From contig NZ_CP120367.1 of the NCBI RefSeq assembly GCF_029892045.1, positions 806,001-870,000 of the forward strand: DNA of 64,000 nt, read 5' to 3'. The notes below the pieces were generated by a model. That model made no database searches, was not told the origin of the DNA, and saw only the letters and a list, made by a program, of their open reading frames with translations. The DNA is from Sinorhizobium numidicum. GTDB lineage: Bacteria; Pseudomonadota; Alphaproteobacteria; Rhizobiales; Rhizobiaceae. Position 1 is the stretch's first letter. Every line of letters begins with the position of its first letter. The position numbers and the translations under genes were made by a program. Positions 26,406 through 36,114 of the stretch are shown here, one piece after another.

Positions 26406-27801
26406 ACTGTGCCGGGTAGGGTTGCCCTTGCTCCACCGCACTTTGCTGGGAAAGCGCCTGCCGCCGCCGAGCAATGATCGCGGGATCGTTCATGAAATCC
26501 GTCCGCTTGCCCGGCTTGCGACCGCGCGGCGTGTAGCCAATCTTCTCGCTGTTGGTCTTCACCTTCGGCGCCGGCCGCTCGTCCTGGCGCTCCTTGATAT
26601 AGGCCAGCACATCGGAAAGCCGCTTGTTCTCGGTGATCGCCGCATGCGTCACCCGCTGGTCCTTGTCGAACACCCGGCAGGGCAGGGAATGCCCCTTCCA
26701 GCGCACATCCAGCCGGCCATCGGCGAAAGCGTAGGTCTCGACATAGCGTCCGACCAACCCACGCGTCACCTCGTTCTCTTCCAGCATGATCCGCTGGCGC
26801 TCGTAGGAGAACGTCAGTTGCGCACCGACATAACGCTGCTCACGTTTGCACAGGACCTCGCGCAGCCGATCCGGGGCAAGGTTCATCGGCCGGTGCAGGT
26901 CATCAGGCCGGGCAGGGGAAATGGCAAACTGCCGGTTATAGCGCTCCATGAACCGAGGCAGGAAAGCGTTGCCGTCGTCCATCCCGCAGATGCCCTCCAG
27001 ACGCAGATCCTTGATCAACCGATCCTGTAGCGTCCGGTTCATCCGCTCGACCCGGCCCTTCGCCTGGCTCGAGTTTGCGCAAAGAATCTCGATGTTTAGC
27101 TCTGAAAGCGCACGCCCGAACTGCGTCATGCCCTGGCCGCCCTTGGCGTCTTTCTTCGCCACCCGGAACACCGAATGCTTGTCGGAATAGAAGGCGACCG
27201 GAGCACCATGCGCCTTCAGATAGAGCTCCAGCGCCTCGAAATACGTAAACGCGCTTTCCGATCGTACGAAGCGCAACTGCATCAGCTTGCCGGTCGCATC
27301 ATCGATGAACACCAGCAGCGAACATGGGGCACCGCGATCTTCGAACCAGCGATGCTCGGAACCGTCGATCTGCACCAGTTCACCATAGGCCTCGCGCCGC
27401 GGCCGCGGCTGGTGAAAGGTGCGGCGCTGCTTGCGCGACAGCCACAGACCGGCCGCCGCCATCCATTGGCGCAAGGTCTCGCGCGACACCGTCAGCCCGT
27501 CGCGCTCGGCAAGCTTCTCGGCCGCCAGTGTCGGACCAAAGTCCGCATAGCGCTCGCGCACGATCGCCATGGCATAATCGCGCACGCCGTCGCAAATCCG
27601 GTTGTTCGATGGGCGGCCGATCGCTCTGTGCCGGATCGATGCCGCACCATCCGTCCGGATCCGCTCCAGGAGCCGGCGAACCTGACGCGTGCTCAAGCCC
27701 AGGACATGCGCCGCCGACACCAGCGTCATGCGGCCGTCGACCACCTTCGACAAAACCTCAATCCGCTGCAGGTCGCGCTCGCTCATCGCAATCAATCCCA
27801 T
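26392..27801 (-). CDS. ISNCY-type transposase (DDE integrase core)
   Basis: A 469-residue transposase. The N-terminal part has helix-turn-helix motifs (TLVSAAHVLGLSTRQVRRLL, GLTVSRETLRQWMAAAGL). The RNase H-like core follows, with catalytic acids in LVQIDGSEHRWFEDRG, LLVFIDDATGKLMQLRFV and the late Glu in SSQAKGRVERMNRTLQDRL. The C-terminus is basic (GYTPRGRKPGKRTDFM). ATG 27801 has GGGAG upstream. Domains and length fit the ISNCY group with DDE integrase cores. The gene is intact, so the element could be active. Confidence 0.85.
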   Translation of the reverse strand: MGLIAMSERDLQRIEVLSKVVDGRMTLVSAAHVLGLSTRQVRRLLERIRTDGAASIRHRAIGRPSNNRICDGVRDYAMAIVRERYADFGPTLAAEKLAERDGLTVSRETLRQWMAAAGLWLSRKQRRTFHQPRPRREAYGELVQIDGSEHRWFEDRGAPCSLLVFIDDATGKLMQLRFVRSESAFTYFEALELYLKAHGAPVAFYSDKHSVFRVAKKDAKGGQGMTQFGRALSELNIEILCANSSQAKGRVERMNRTLQDRLIKDLRLEGICGMDDGNAFLPRFMERYNRQFAISPARPDDLHRPMNLAPDRLREVLCKREQRYVGAQLTFSYERQRIMLEENEVTRGLVGRYVETYAFADGRLDVRWKGHSLPCRVFDKDQRVTHAAITENKRLSDVLAYIKERQDERPAPKVKTNSEKIGYTPRGRKPGKRTDFMNDPAIIARRRQALSQQSAVEQGQPYPAQFNGE

Positions 27802-27889
27802 CCGCAATCTCCCACGTCATCAAAACGCGGGGAGAGTGACATTCTTACTTTGCAGGAACAGGACACTTTAACTTTGCGGCTACATGGCG
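27747..27889. repeat. ISNCY end (direct repeat, right copy)
   Basis: Matches 25263-25406 over ~143 bases with a few differences. It contains the 5' end of the intact transposase gene and the outer IS sequence. The two copies bracket a ~2.4 kb segment. Confidence 0.7.
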
Positions 27890-28654
27890 AAGTCGCATAA
27901 TGTACATTATGGAACTTCAACCGCGCATCGCACCGATGAAGTACGATTATCAACCGTCAGGATTTTGAGAGCAAAACTCCACGGTGGCGCGGCATGCAGC
28001 AGGTGGACAGGGTCTGGATTTGAACTGGAGACGACATATCGAGGTATGTTGCTTCTATCTACTTTACGAGATCACGAGCAACCGCGCATGCGCATCCACT
28101 CAAATCGTCTAGCAGTTCCGTCGGCGCTTCAAAGAGACTGAGTGCTTATCTGCACACTCATCGCTCTCGTGATGGGTATGCCAGCGATAGACCCAGGCGC
28201 TGAAGCGCGCCCAAGGCAACCGCCATTGGTTCCGGACTGCTCTACTCCGCCGTGAAGGTTGCGCTGCTCGCTGCGTCCACAACAATCGGCTGAAATAATT
28301 ACGAACGGCGAATGAACTGATCGAGAACGAAATGCGACGGCTAGTACTTATGGGCTATGCTTTCGCCCCAGGGGTTAAGCCCGCTTGAGCTCCAGAGGTG
28401 GAACTTACCTCCTACGGCGGCGTTTATTCCGGCCGCTGTCAGTCGGAAGCATCACTGATCAGAAAACCGCAAAGTCGCATAGCGCGCTAAAACGCCCGCG
28501 TAGAAACAGCACGCTCAATCACTGATAGATGAAATGTGCAATTTGCGAAAATAGCCGCCAAAATGACGTTGAGGTGCCGTTACCCGACCGGTCTCTGACA
28601 CTATCGCCTCACACACCATCCCAATTTTGACCACAGGCATGGGAGTGTATTCGC
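27890..28654. other. Intergenic with a 16-base perfect palindrome
   Basis: CATAATGTACATTATG at 27896-27911 is a perfect palindrome just outside the IS end. GCGAAGTCGCATA here and GCAAAGTCGCATA at ~28469 are similar direct repeats. No convincing gene is present: the 85-codon plus-strand frame at 27884 starts inside the IS end and shows no motif. Confidence 0.4.
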
Positions 28655-29836
28655 TCAGAGCACTGGATATTGTCGAAACCCACCCATGAGCTCTTCGTAT
28701 ACCAAGGTAATTGCGTGCACGTGACGCTCGACACTGAAGCGGGCGCGTGCTTCGATACCGGCTGTTTCCACGATGTGACGGTGATAGGCAGCATTGTTGA
28801 ATAGTTTTAAACAGGCCTTGGCGAATTCGTCGGGATCATCTGGGCGAACGAGCATGCCGGTCTCTCCGTCTTCAACCACTTCTGGATTTCCACCTGAGTT
28901 GGCCGCGATGACTGGTGTGCCTAACAACATTGCTTCAACGAGCGTTCTTCCCAGAGGTTCATTCACGGCCGTTACTAGAAGAGCATCTAGCCCTGCCATC
29001 CAGGGTTCGCTCGGATAGCGAAAACCCATAAAGTGGATGGATCTACCAACTCCAAGCGCTTCGGCGCGCGACCTTGCAGCATCATCAAGTCCGTTGAACG
29101 CGTTCCCGAAGAACAGACCCGCAACTTTGATCTCTGGCGCCAACCGCTGTAGGGCCGCAATGGCCTCAACAAACAAGATTGGCCGCTTGCGATCCACCAA
29201 GGTTCCCACATATCCGAGAAGCCTTGTTTCGGGCGAACACCCAATCGCAGCTACCACTTTGTTGCGAGCGTCTTCGCGTTCGATGCCGGTCATTTTCATA
29301 ACGTCGAATGGACTATGAACGACACTGCATTTGCCCGCAGCTGAGAAAAGCCCAGGGCGAGGCGATGCAAATTTCGATACGGCTACTAGACGGCTGGGCA
29401 GCCAGGGCGCAATGCGGCGCAACCCAAATGAAGATGCATCGCCGCGGTGGTGCCAGAGATGTTTCGATCCAGCGAGGCGTGCTGCAAGACCCCAGACGAG
29501 ATGTGTACGACCGTCATTTGTGTGCACTATTGCGGTACTTTTGCCTTTCAAAAATCTCACAAGTGCAGGAACAGTTCGCGCTACATTGACAACTGCCGTG
29601 GCGTTGCGCGCGCCCGCCCGCTCCAAACGGTTTAAAACCGGAGCGGCTTCAAAATCGATACCCTCTCGACGAAACAGATCTGCAACTGGCCCATCCGTAT
29701 GATGCAGCACAACCAATGGCACGAAGCGCGAGCTGGGGAGATTTCGTATTAAGCCAAGTGCGGACATGTGGCTCCCGCCAACAAAGTCTCCTATAAAAGG
29801 AAAGCACACAACCACTTGATTGCCGCCTTCCCTCAT
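28655..29836 (-). CDS. Glycosyltransferase family 4 (GT-B) protein
   Basis: A 393-residue cytosolic enzyme transferring sugar from a nucleotide donor, probably for an exopolysaccharide or O-antigen. The N-terminal acceptor domain begins QVVVCFPFIGDFVGGSHMSA. The C-terminal donor domain has LLGYVGTLVDRKRPILFVEA, SIHFMGFRYPSEPWMAGLDA and the GT4 EX7E region (NEPLGRTLVEAMLLGTPVIA). ATG 29836 has GGAGAACGCCAAGC upstream. The frame stays open to a TTG at 30088, and the added residues look protein-like, so a longer start is possible. It is divergent from the sulfotransferase gene. Confidence 0.85.
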   Translation of the reverse strand: MREGGNQVVVCFPFIGDFVGGSHMSALGLIRNLPSSRFVPLVVLHHTDGPVADLFRREGIDFEAAPVLNRLERAGARNATAVVNVARTVPALVRFLKGKSTAIVHTNDGRTHLVWGLAARLAGSKHLWHHRGDASSFGLRRIAPWLPSRLVAVSKFASPRPGLFSAAGKCSVVHSPFDVMKMTGIEREDARNKVVAAIGCSPETRLLGYVGTLVDRKRPILFVEAIAALQRLAPEIKVAGLFFGNAFNGLDDAARSRAEALGVGRSIHFMGFRYPSEPWMAGLDALLVTAVNEPLGRTLVEAMLLGTPVIAANSGGNPEVVEDGETGMLVRPDDPDEFAKACLKLFNNAAYHRHIVETAGIEARARFSVERHVHAITLVYEELMGGFRQYPVL

Positions 29837-30535
29837 GCTTGGCGTTCTCCATCGGAAAAAATCGTAGTCGCTACGCGATACGGGCACCTGGGTGATCTTA
29901 CCCAATTCAGTCTGGATGGTTTTTCCGACTTTTGCAATATATCGGGTCAACGAGTGTCGATCTTTGGTGCCATAAGGAAGTGTGGAACTCGGTCGGTCTG
30001 GCAAGCCGGCCAGAAAAGCCTCCATCCCGGAATATACAAGGTTGGCGTAGAGATTATAATGAAGTAAGTTCAGCACGATCGACAGCAAACCCGATCGGAT
30101 TGTTAAGCTGACGTTGGATTGATATCTTTTGTTTCATTTATTTCATTCGTAGACGAGCCAGGGCAGGTACATAGGCGGTCAATTCGCGGCGCAAATGGAA
30201 ATGACAGCTATTCGGTGCAGTCTGTGTGTCACGTCCTCGGTGAGGGTGTGACGACTCCGTTTCTGCCGATCCGGAAGAATCGAAGGCGGTGCGGCAGTAA
30301 TTGGCGAGGCATTTGGATAGGACCGGATTATATTGGCGGCCACGGCAACGAATATTCGTGACGACCATCGGCCAGACATGTTTCGTTGCTGACCCGGGTA
30401 GCCGCGCCAGTGATCAGCAGGCGAAACATAAGAGTTATTCCGGTGCGTATGCCCAGCATCGCATGCGCACAGGCAAAGGAAATTGGAAGCCAAGCTCAAC
30501 ACCACGCAAAAGGCACTAGCAAGAGGAAGGCTGAT
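29837..30535. other. Divergent intergenic region
   Basis: Between the glycosyltransferase (or its extended 5' part, up to 30088) and the sulfotransferase. It is AT-richer than most of the window and should contain both promoters. I could not fix operators. TATAAT at 30056-30061 on the plus strand is not well placed for either gene. Confidence 0.35.
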
Positions 30536-31462
30536 ATGATGCCCTCGCAATCAGTTCGCGCCGTCTATATTGCAGGTTACGGACGCAGCGGATCGACTAT
30601 ACTCGACATTGCATTGGGGCAGCATACTGCCGTGGTGGGAGCGGGGGAAATAACGTCGCTTACACGGCACGTTTGGCGCCACAATGAATATTGTGCGTGC
30701 GGCAAGACAACTCGCGACTGCTCCTTCTGGAGTGCAGTTTTACAAGAGTGGTCCGAAGGTTGGGATTCTGAACTTATGTCGGAGTATTGCGCACTTCAAC
30801 AAAGGTTTGAAGGATTGCCCGTTTTCATAAAAGTACTTTATGGTATTGGGCTCGGAAAGCAATTTACGCCATATGCCCTTCACACAAAACGTCTATTCAA
30901 CGCAATGCTGTCGTGTTCTGGCAAGCAGTTGATTCTCGACTCTTCGAAGCTGCCGGGGAGAGCGATGGCGCTTGCGCAGATCCCGGGAATTGACATGCGT
31001 GTCATCCATCTGGTGCGCGACGGGCGCGGAGTGGCCTGGTCATTGCTGAAAGGTTATGAGCGTGACACAAAATCGGGTTTGCAGAACGAGATCAAACCAA
31101 AATCTGTATTCAGGACAGCTTTGCGATGGAGCATAGTCAATCTGGCAGTCGAATATCTATCGCGAAAGTTAGGCCCACAAAAGGTCATGCGAGTGAGATA
31201 TGAGGATTTCGCGTCTAATCCGGTTGCAGTTATGCAGCAAATCGGGACATTTCTTGAGCTTGACTTAAGTCAAATCGGTTCATCTCTGCAAAACGGGGAG
31301 CCCATGGGGCCGGGACACCAGGTCGCAGGGAATCGATTGCGTATGAAGCCATCGATCGCACTCACTAAGGACGAGTCGTGGCGAACACGCATGCCAGCCG
31401 GTCAGCAGGTTTCCTTTCAGCGGCTGTGCGGCTGGATGCTCAGACGCTACGGCTATCTTTGA
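30536..31462 (+). CDS. PAPS-dependent sulfotransferase
   Basis: A 308-residue sulfotransferase. The 5'-phosphosulfate loop is YIAGYGRSGSTILDIALGQH; the 3'-phosphate motif is VIHLVRDGRGVAWSLLKGYE; VMRVRYEDFASNPVAVMQQI matches the C-terminal conserved region. It would move sulfate from PAPS to a carbohydrate or lipid acceptor. GAGGAAGGCTGAT precedes tandem ATGs at 30536 and 30539. With a glycosyltransferase on one side and a polysaccharide lyase on the other, a sulfated surface polysaccharide is the likely target (inference). Confidence 0.87.
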   Translation: MMPSQSVRAVYIAGYGRSGSTILDIALGQHTAVVGAGEITSLTRHVWRHNEYCACGKTTRDCSFWSAVLQEWSEGWDSELMSEYCALQQRFEGLPVFIKVLYGIGLGKQFTPYALHTKRLFNAMLSCSGKQLILDSSKLPGRAMALAQIPGIDMRVIHLVRDGRGVAWSLLKGYERDTKSGLQNEIKPKSVFRTALRWSIVNLAVEYLSRKLGPQKVMRVRYEDFASNPVAVMQQIGTFLELDLSQIGSSLQNGEPMGPGHQVAGNRLRMKPSIALTKDESWRTRMPAGQQVSFQRLCGWMLRRYGYL

Positions 31463-31658
31463 GCAGTCGGCATCATCTCTTCGGCGGGGTGTCATATGCT
31501 GGTTGCCTATTTAGCGGTTTCGCGAAGATCTCGAACGACATAACAGCCAGCGGCGACATTCGTCGTGACTCTGCGAACCCAGCGCCTCCGAGCACCTGCC
31601 ACTGGCGATTACACTCGGGAAAGATGAATTTTCAGCTTCGACTTGGTGGCACAAGGGC

Positions 31659-33128
31659 ATGAGAAAAATGACTCAGTCGCGTAATGTAAATGCACATCGT
31701 TTAACGGTCGCTCGCTGTCTGATGTTGGCGGGGCTGCTCTGCGGATCATGGATCGGGCATCCGCGGGGAGCTATTGCCCAGGCTGCAACGGTACTCGATG
31801 AGCCTCTTTCAGCTACGCTTCCAGACGGTAGACAACGCGCCTTCCCTACCGCCGAAGGCTTCGGTGCCGGTTCTCTAGGCGGCCGAGGGGGAAAAGCGAT
31901 CTATGTCACTAACACGAACGAATCGGGCCCAGGTTCTTTGCGTGACTGCATCCAAGCGTCTGGGCCGCGCATTTGTATTTTCCGCACGGGCGGTACCATT
32001 GTTCTTCGCGAGGCCTCGCTGGTTGTTCGAAATCCGTTCTTAACCATTGCCGGAGAGACAGCGCCTGGCGGCGGGATCGCTATCCGGAACGGTGAGACAC
32101 AACTCCGTCCTTCAATTGAAATTTTGACCAATGATGTGATCATCAGACACATTCGACTTCGCCCTGGTCCGCATGCGCGTGAGACTTGTTGTTCCGGGGG
32201 CCTCGGACTGTACTCTGAGGCGGCGAAAAATATCATGCTTGATCATATCTCGGCCAGTTGGGGATCCGACGAAACGATCGATTCGGAAGATGCCACTGAT
32301 TTCACTTGGCAGTGGGGAATTACGAGCGAGCCGCTCCTGCGAGGTGGGCCGGGGAAAAAGAACCGCGCCCGCAACATGTTGTTCACCAAGGGTGGCAACA
32401 TCTCCGTGCACCACTCCCTCTTTGCTTTTGGCAAGTTCAGAAATCCACAGGTAAAAATGAAAATCCCCGGCGCAGTTGCCGATATCGTGAACAATGTTTT
32501 TTTCTCGCCAAAGTGGGAATATGTCGTAAGCTTTGGCGATGAATGGGGTCATATCCACGCCAATGTAATCGGCAACTACAAGATTGCAGGAGAGAAATTA
32601 CTGGACGATCACATGGTGCATATTTTCGATGAAAGCGGGCTTGGGCACTCAATTTATCTCAAGGATAACTACGACGAACCTTATCGTACTGAAGCCGACC
32701 AGGATGACAGCTTAGTCGTAGCCGAGGATCAGAGACGGTTTGTTGCGGCAACACCATTTGATGCGCCGACGATCCGTACCTCCGCGCCTCTGAGTGCCTA
32801 CGAAAGCGTCCTGGCGAATGCCGGTGCAACAAAGCCTGAACGCGATACAGTCGATAGACGCATCATTGAGGAAGTCAAAAATCGCAGCGGGCGATTGCTC
32901 AAAACGGATCCGAAGTTCGTCGGTGGATGGCCGGAGCTTGCTGGTGGGGTGCCGTATCCCGATGGTGATATCGACGGCATTTCAGATGATTGGGAAGTCA
33001 AAAACGGCATGGACCCGACAAACACGAACGATGGCCAAAAGGACAGTGATAGCGATGGATGGACAAACCTCGAGGAGTTTCTTCATTTCATGGCCGGTGA
33101 TACTGAGAGGCTAACGACCTTAGATTGA
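31659..33128 (+). CDS. Pectate lyase-like secreted polysaccharide lyase (PL1-type beta-helix)
   Basis: A 489-residue protein with a signal peptide (CLMLAGLLCGSWIGHPRGAI, cleavage near AIAQA). The mature part is a right-handed beta-helix: FPTAEGFGAGSLGGRGGKAI, YVTNTNESGPGSLRDCIQAS, TIAGETAPGGGIAIRN, IIRHIRLRPGPHAR, then DHISASWGSDETID. This order is usual in bacterial pectate lyase superfamily proteins. The C-terminus has a Ca-binding EF-like stretch (PDGDIDGISDDWEVKNGMDP, then DSDSDGWTNLEEF). It probably cleaves a uronate-containing polysaccharide outside the cytoplasm, perhaps the polymer made by its neighbours. The exact substrate is unknown. Confidence 0.85.
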   Translation: MRKMTQSRNVNAHRLTVARCLMLAGLLCGSWIGHPRGAIAQAATVLDEPLSATLPDGRQRAFPTAEGFGAGSLGGRGGKAIYVTNTNESGPGSLRDCIQASGPRICIFRTGGTIVLREASLVVRNPFLTIAGETAPGGGIAIRNGETQLRPSIEILTNDVIIRHIRLRPGPHARETCCSGGLGLYSEAAKNIMLDHISASWGSDETIDSEDATDFTWQWGITSEPLLRGGPGKKNRARNMLFTKGGNISVHHSLFAFGKFRNPQVKMKIPGAVADIVNNVFFSPKWEYVVSFGDEWGHIHANVIGNYKIAGEKLLDDHMVHIFDESGLGHSIYLKDNYDEPYRTEADQDDSLVVAEDQRRFVAATPFDAPTIRTSAPLSAYESVLANAGATKPERDTVDRRIIEEVKNRSGRLLKTDPKFVGGWPELAGGVPYPDGDIDGISDDWEVKNGMDPTNTNDGQKDSDSDGWTNLEEFLHFMAGDTERLTTLD

Positions 33129-33330
33129 AACTAGCTCCATACGGGGCCGGCGCCAGCTAAAGTACGCCGGTCATAGCCCGCGAGCCTCGATGTTTCTGGT
33201 CCATACGCTCGTTCGTTTCAAAAGCTACATGCCCGAAACCGCATCTTTTTGGAAGAAGCTCGGGATTGTTCGATAAGCTCCCCGGATTTCCTGCAAGGGG
33301 CCGCGCTCGCTGGGCCTCGTCATGTTCATT

Positions 33331-33770
33331 TCATGCGTGCCCGATCAATGCCCGTGGGTGGTCGGCCAAGGTCGAGGCTACAATCCGTAAGGCTGTTGCG
33401 AGTTCCTCGCGCGACGAGGCGCAGCCGATGTTTATCCGTACTGCGTGCTCAACGGGCTGACGATCACAGGCGAAGGCGCTTGCGGGCATGACGCCAGCGC
33501 CATGGGCACGCAGATTGGCGGTGAAATCTTCCGAACGCCAAGGCGCCGGCAAGCGCAGCCATATGAACATGCAGCGAGGATCGGCTGCGAAGGAGTGACC
33601 GGAGAGCAACGTGGACACCAGCGCGCCGCGGGCACGCAGTTCTGTGACCTGCGCTTTGAGGTCGCTTGCGCCGTACCGTCCTCTAGCCAACGGCTGGCTA
33701 CGAGCAAGGACAGAGGCGCGCGCTCGCCCAGCATCGGCCCATCGACATCGCTAACGTTCAAGCTCGCCGA
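33331..33770 (-). pseudogene. MocR-type regulator/aminotransferase, C-terminal fragment
   Basis: Minus strand: LLVASRWLEDGTA (~33710) in one frame continues as DLKAQVTELRARGALVSTLL, then MFIWLRLPAPWRSEDFTANL, GVMPASAFACD and VRINIGCASSREELATALRI in another. That is the end of a PLP fold-type I aminotransferase domain as found in MocR/PdxR regulators. The DNA-binding domain, the PLP lysine and most of the enzyme domain are absent, and a frameshift splits the rest. It sits just downstream of doeB. Confidence 0.65.
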
Positions 33771-33888
33771 AGCAGTGCGGGTTAGCTCCGCTCCGAGAAC
33801 CTGACTTAACGTCTCCGAACATAGGGCCCGAACATAGGGAATGACGGGATGTTCCGTGTTACCTCAAGACTGAACTAACACCGTCTTC

Positions 33889-34893
33889 TTAGACCAGAAC
33901 CGCCAAAACGGCGCAGCAATCGCCCGGCTTGATCAGCCCCGGATAGTGGCGTGCGACCAAAAGGCCGTCCATCTTGGCGCTCACCTCCGACGGCTTGGCG
34001 CCCGTTCGTCCGGTCGGATAGATCCGCGCGATCACGGAACCGCGTTCGACCGCTTCGCCAAGGTCTATCATGAACTCAACCAGCCCGGCCTCCTCGGCAA
34101 AAGCGAAACAGTCATCCCCCGGCATGTCGAGCCATTGGCTCGATTGCGCCTCGACGTCGCCCTTGATGATGCCCGCGTGCCGCAGGACATTCGCCGTTCC
34201 GCGCTTGGCGATCGCTGCGGATCTGGCTGTTGCTGAACCGCCGCCGCCAAGCTCCGTCGTGATGAAGATCTTGCCCATCTCCTCGGCAGCGGTGTCGTAC
34301 ATGCCGACCGCATCGATTTCGTGCATCTTCATCGAATAGGGGGCGCCGAATGCCCGGACGAATTCGAAGGCCTTAGCCTCCTGAGCCTTGTCCGAGAGGA
34401 TATGCGCTGCGCAGAAGGGCAGGAAATCGAGGGTCCTGCCGCCGGAATGGAAGTCGAGAACGATGTCCGCGAGCGGCAGCAGGACACGCTGGAAATAATC
34501 GGCGATCTTCTCGGTCACCGTGCCGTCCGGCCTGCCCGGGAAGCTGCGGTTCATATTGCCTTTGTCGATCGGCGATGTCCGGGTCTGCGCCAAGAAGGCG
34601 GGATAGTTCATCGCCGGTAAGATGATGACCCTCCCCCGCACCTCGGCGGGATCGAGCTTACGCGCCAGATCGAAAAGCGCGATCGGGCCCTCATATTCAT
34701 CGCCATGATTGCCACCCGTCAGGAGGGCTGTCGGGCCCTCCCCGTTCTTGACGACGGTGATCGGGATCATCACCGAGCCCCAGGCCGAATCGTCGCGGCT
34801 ATAAGGCAGGCGCAGGAAACCATGTTGCACGCCATCCGCTTCGAAATCGACGGTGGCGCTGATCGGCGATGGCCGCAAGTGCTGATCCGCCAT
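33889..34893 (-). CDS. doeB: N-acetyl-L-2,4-diaminobutyrate deacetylase (DoeB/EutE)
   Basis: A 334-residue zinc amidohydrolase of the AstE/aspartoacylase family. It removes acetate from N-alpha-acetyl-2,4-diaminobutyrate, the ectoine-derived intermediate. The zinc site is visible: GGNHGDEYEGP gives the first His and Glu, IVLDFHSGG the second His; the substrate-binding NMNRSFPG motif is present. ATG 34893 lies six bases after the doeA stop, with GGACTGAGAG upstream. It is the last gene of the ehu-eut operon. Confidence 0.92.
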   Translation of the reverse strand: MADQHLRPSPISATVDFEADGVQHGFLRLPYSRDDSAWGSVMIPITVVKNGEGPTALLTGGNHGDEYEGPIALFDLARKLDPAEVRGRVIILPAMNYPAFLAQTRTSPIDKGNMNRSFPGRPDGTVTEKIADYFQRVLLPLADIVLDFHSGGRTLDFLPFCAAHILSDKAQEAKAFEFVRAFGAPYSMKMHEIDAVGMYDTAAEEMGKIFITTELGGGGSATARSAAIAKRGTANVLRHAGIIKGDVEAQSSQWLDMPGDDCFAFAEEAGLVEFMIDLGEAVERGSVIARIYPTGRTGAKPSEVSAKMDGLLVARHYPGLIKPGDCCAVLAVLV

Positions 34894-34898
34894 GTCTC

Positions 34899-36080
34899 TC
34901 AGTCCTTGACCATCAACTTGCGCGGCACGTCGGCCAAGCATTCGACGCCGGTTTCCGTAATGAGAATGCTCTCGGTCGTCTCGAAGCCCATATCCTCAAG
35001 CCAGAGTCCGGTCATGAAGTGGAACGTCATGCCAGGTCTCAGTTCCGTCTTGTCGCCGGGCCGCAGGCTCATCGTGCGTTCGCCCCAATCCGGCGGATAG
35101 GAGAGCCCGATCGGATAGCCGGTGCGGTTGTCCTTGACGATGCCGTATTTCTTCAGAACGGCGAAGAAGGCATTGGCGATGTCCTCGCAGGTGTTGCCCG
35201 GCTTGGCGACGGCGAGCCCAGCCGCCATGCCTTCGAGTGTCGCCTTTTCTGCATCCAGAAAGGCTTGCGTCGGCTCGCCGAGGAAGACAGTGCGCGACAG
35301 CGGCACGTGATAGCGATTGTAGCAGCCGGCGATCTCGAAGAAGGTCCCCTCTCCCCTCTTCATCGGCCGGTCGTCCCAGGTCAGGTGCGGCGCCGAAGCC
35401 TCCTTGCCTGAAGGCAGCAGCGGCACGATCGCCGGGTAGTCGCCGCCGATTCCGTCGATCCCGCGGGTGCCAGCATCATAGATTTCGGCGACCAGATCGC
35501 ATTTGCGCATGCCGACTTCGATCTTCTCAAAAATGCGCGCATGCATGGTCTCGACGATGCGGGCGGCGTTGCGCATGTATTGAATCTCGGTCTCGCTCTT
35601 GACCGCGCGCTGCCAGTTGACGAGCGCGGTTGCATCGGTGAAGCGCGCATTCGGCAAATGCTTCTGCAGCGAGGCGAAGGCGGCCGCCGAGAACCAGTAA
35701 TTGTCCATCTCGACGCCGATCCGGAGCGAACCCCAGCCGCGATCCGCGAGGACGCCGGAGAGATAATCCATCGGGTGGCGCTCGGTCGACTGCACGTAGT
35801 GGTCGGGATAGCCGATGATGTTCTCATGCTTGAGATAGGCGGTCAGCTTGGCGCCGTTGGCGTCTTGGCCGCGACCGAACCAGATCGGCTCGCCCGAAGG
35901 CGGCACGATCACAGCCTGGTGCACATAGAAGGACCAGCCGTCATAGCCTGTGAGCCAGGCCATGTTGGAAGGGTCGCTGACGATCAAGAGCTCGACGCAC
36001 TTTGCTTCCATAGCCTGTCGGGTCTTCTTGAGCCGCGCTTCATATTCCCCAAGGGAGAATTTGAGGTTGGATTGGATCAT
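34899..36080 (-). CDS. doeA: Ectoine hydrolase (DoeA/EutD), M24 peptidase fold
   Basis: A 393-residue pita-bread-fold enzyme that opens the ectoine ring to give N-acetyl-diaminobutyrate. It has the creatinase-type N-terminal domain (SNMAWLTGYDGWSFYVHQAV) and the M24 core (GIGGDYPAIVPLLPSGKEAS, EGTFFEIAGCYNRYHVPLSR, GFETTESILITETG). ATG 36080 follows GAGGGAAGAAAC. Its position between eutC and doeB is the standard Sinorhizobium order. The product's acetyl isomer goes to DoeB and is also the reported type of inducer for EnuR. Confidence 0.93.
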   Translation of the reverse strand: MIQSNLKFSLGEYEARLKKTRQAMEAKCVELLIVSDPSNMAWLTGYDGWSFYVHQAVIVPPSGEPIWFGRGQDANGAKLTAYLKHENIIGYPDHYVQSTERHPMDYLSGVLADRGWGSLRIGVEMDNYWFSAAAFASLQKHLPNARFTDATALVNWQRAVKSETEIQYMRNAARIVETMHARIFEKIEVGMRKCDLVAEIYDAGTRGIDGIGGDYPAIVPLLPSGKEASAPHLTWDDRPMKRGEGTFFEIAGCYNRYHVPLSRTVFLGEPTQAFLDAEKATLEGMAAGLAVAKPGNTCEDIANAFFAVLKKYGIVKDNRTGYPIGLSYPPDWGERTMSLRPGDKTELRPGMTFHFMTGLWLEDMGFETTESILITETGVECLADVPRKLMVKD

Positions 36081-36114
36081 GTTTCTTCCCTCGTTTTTCC
36101 CGGCTGGGCCGGTC

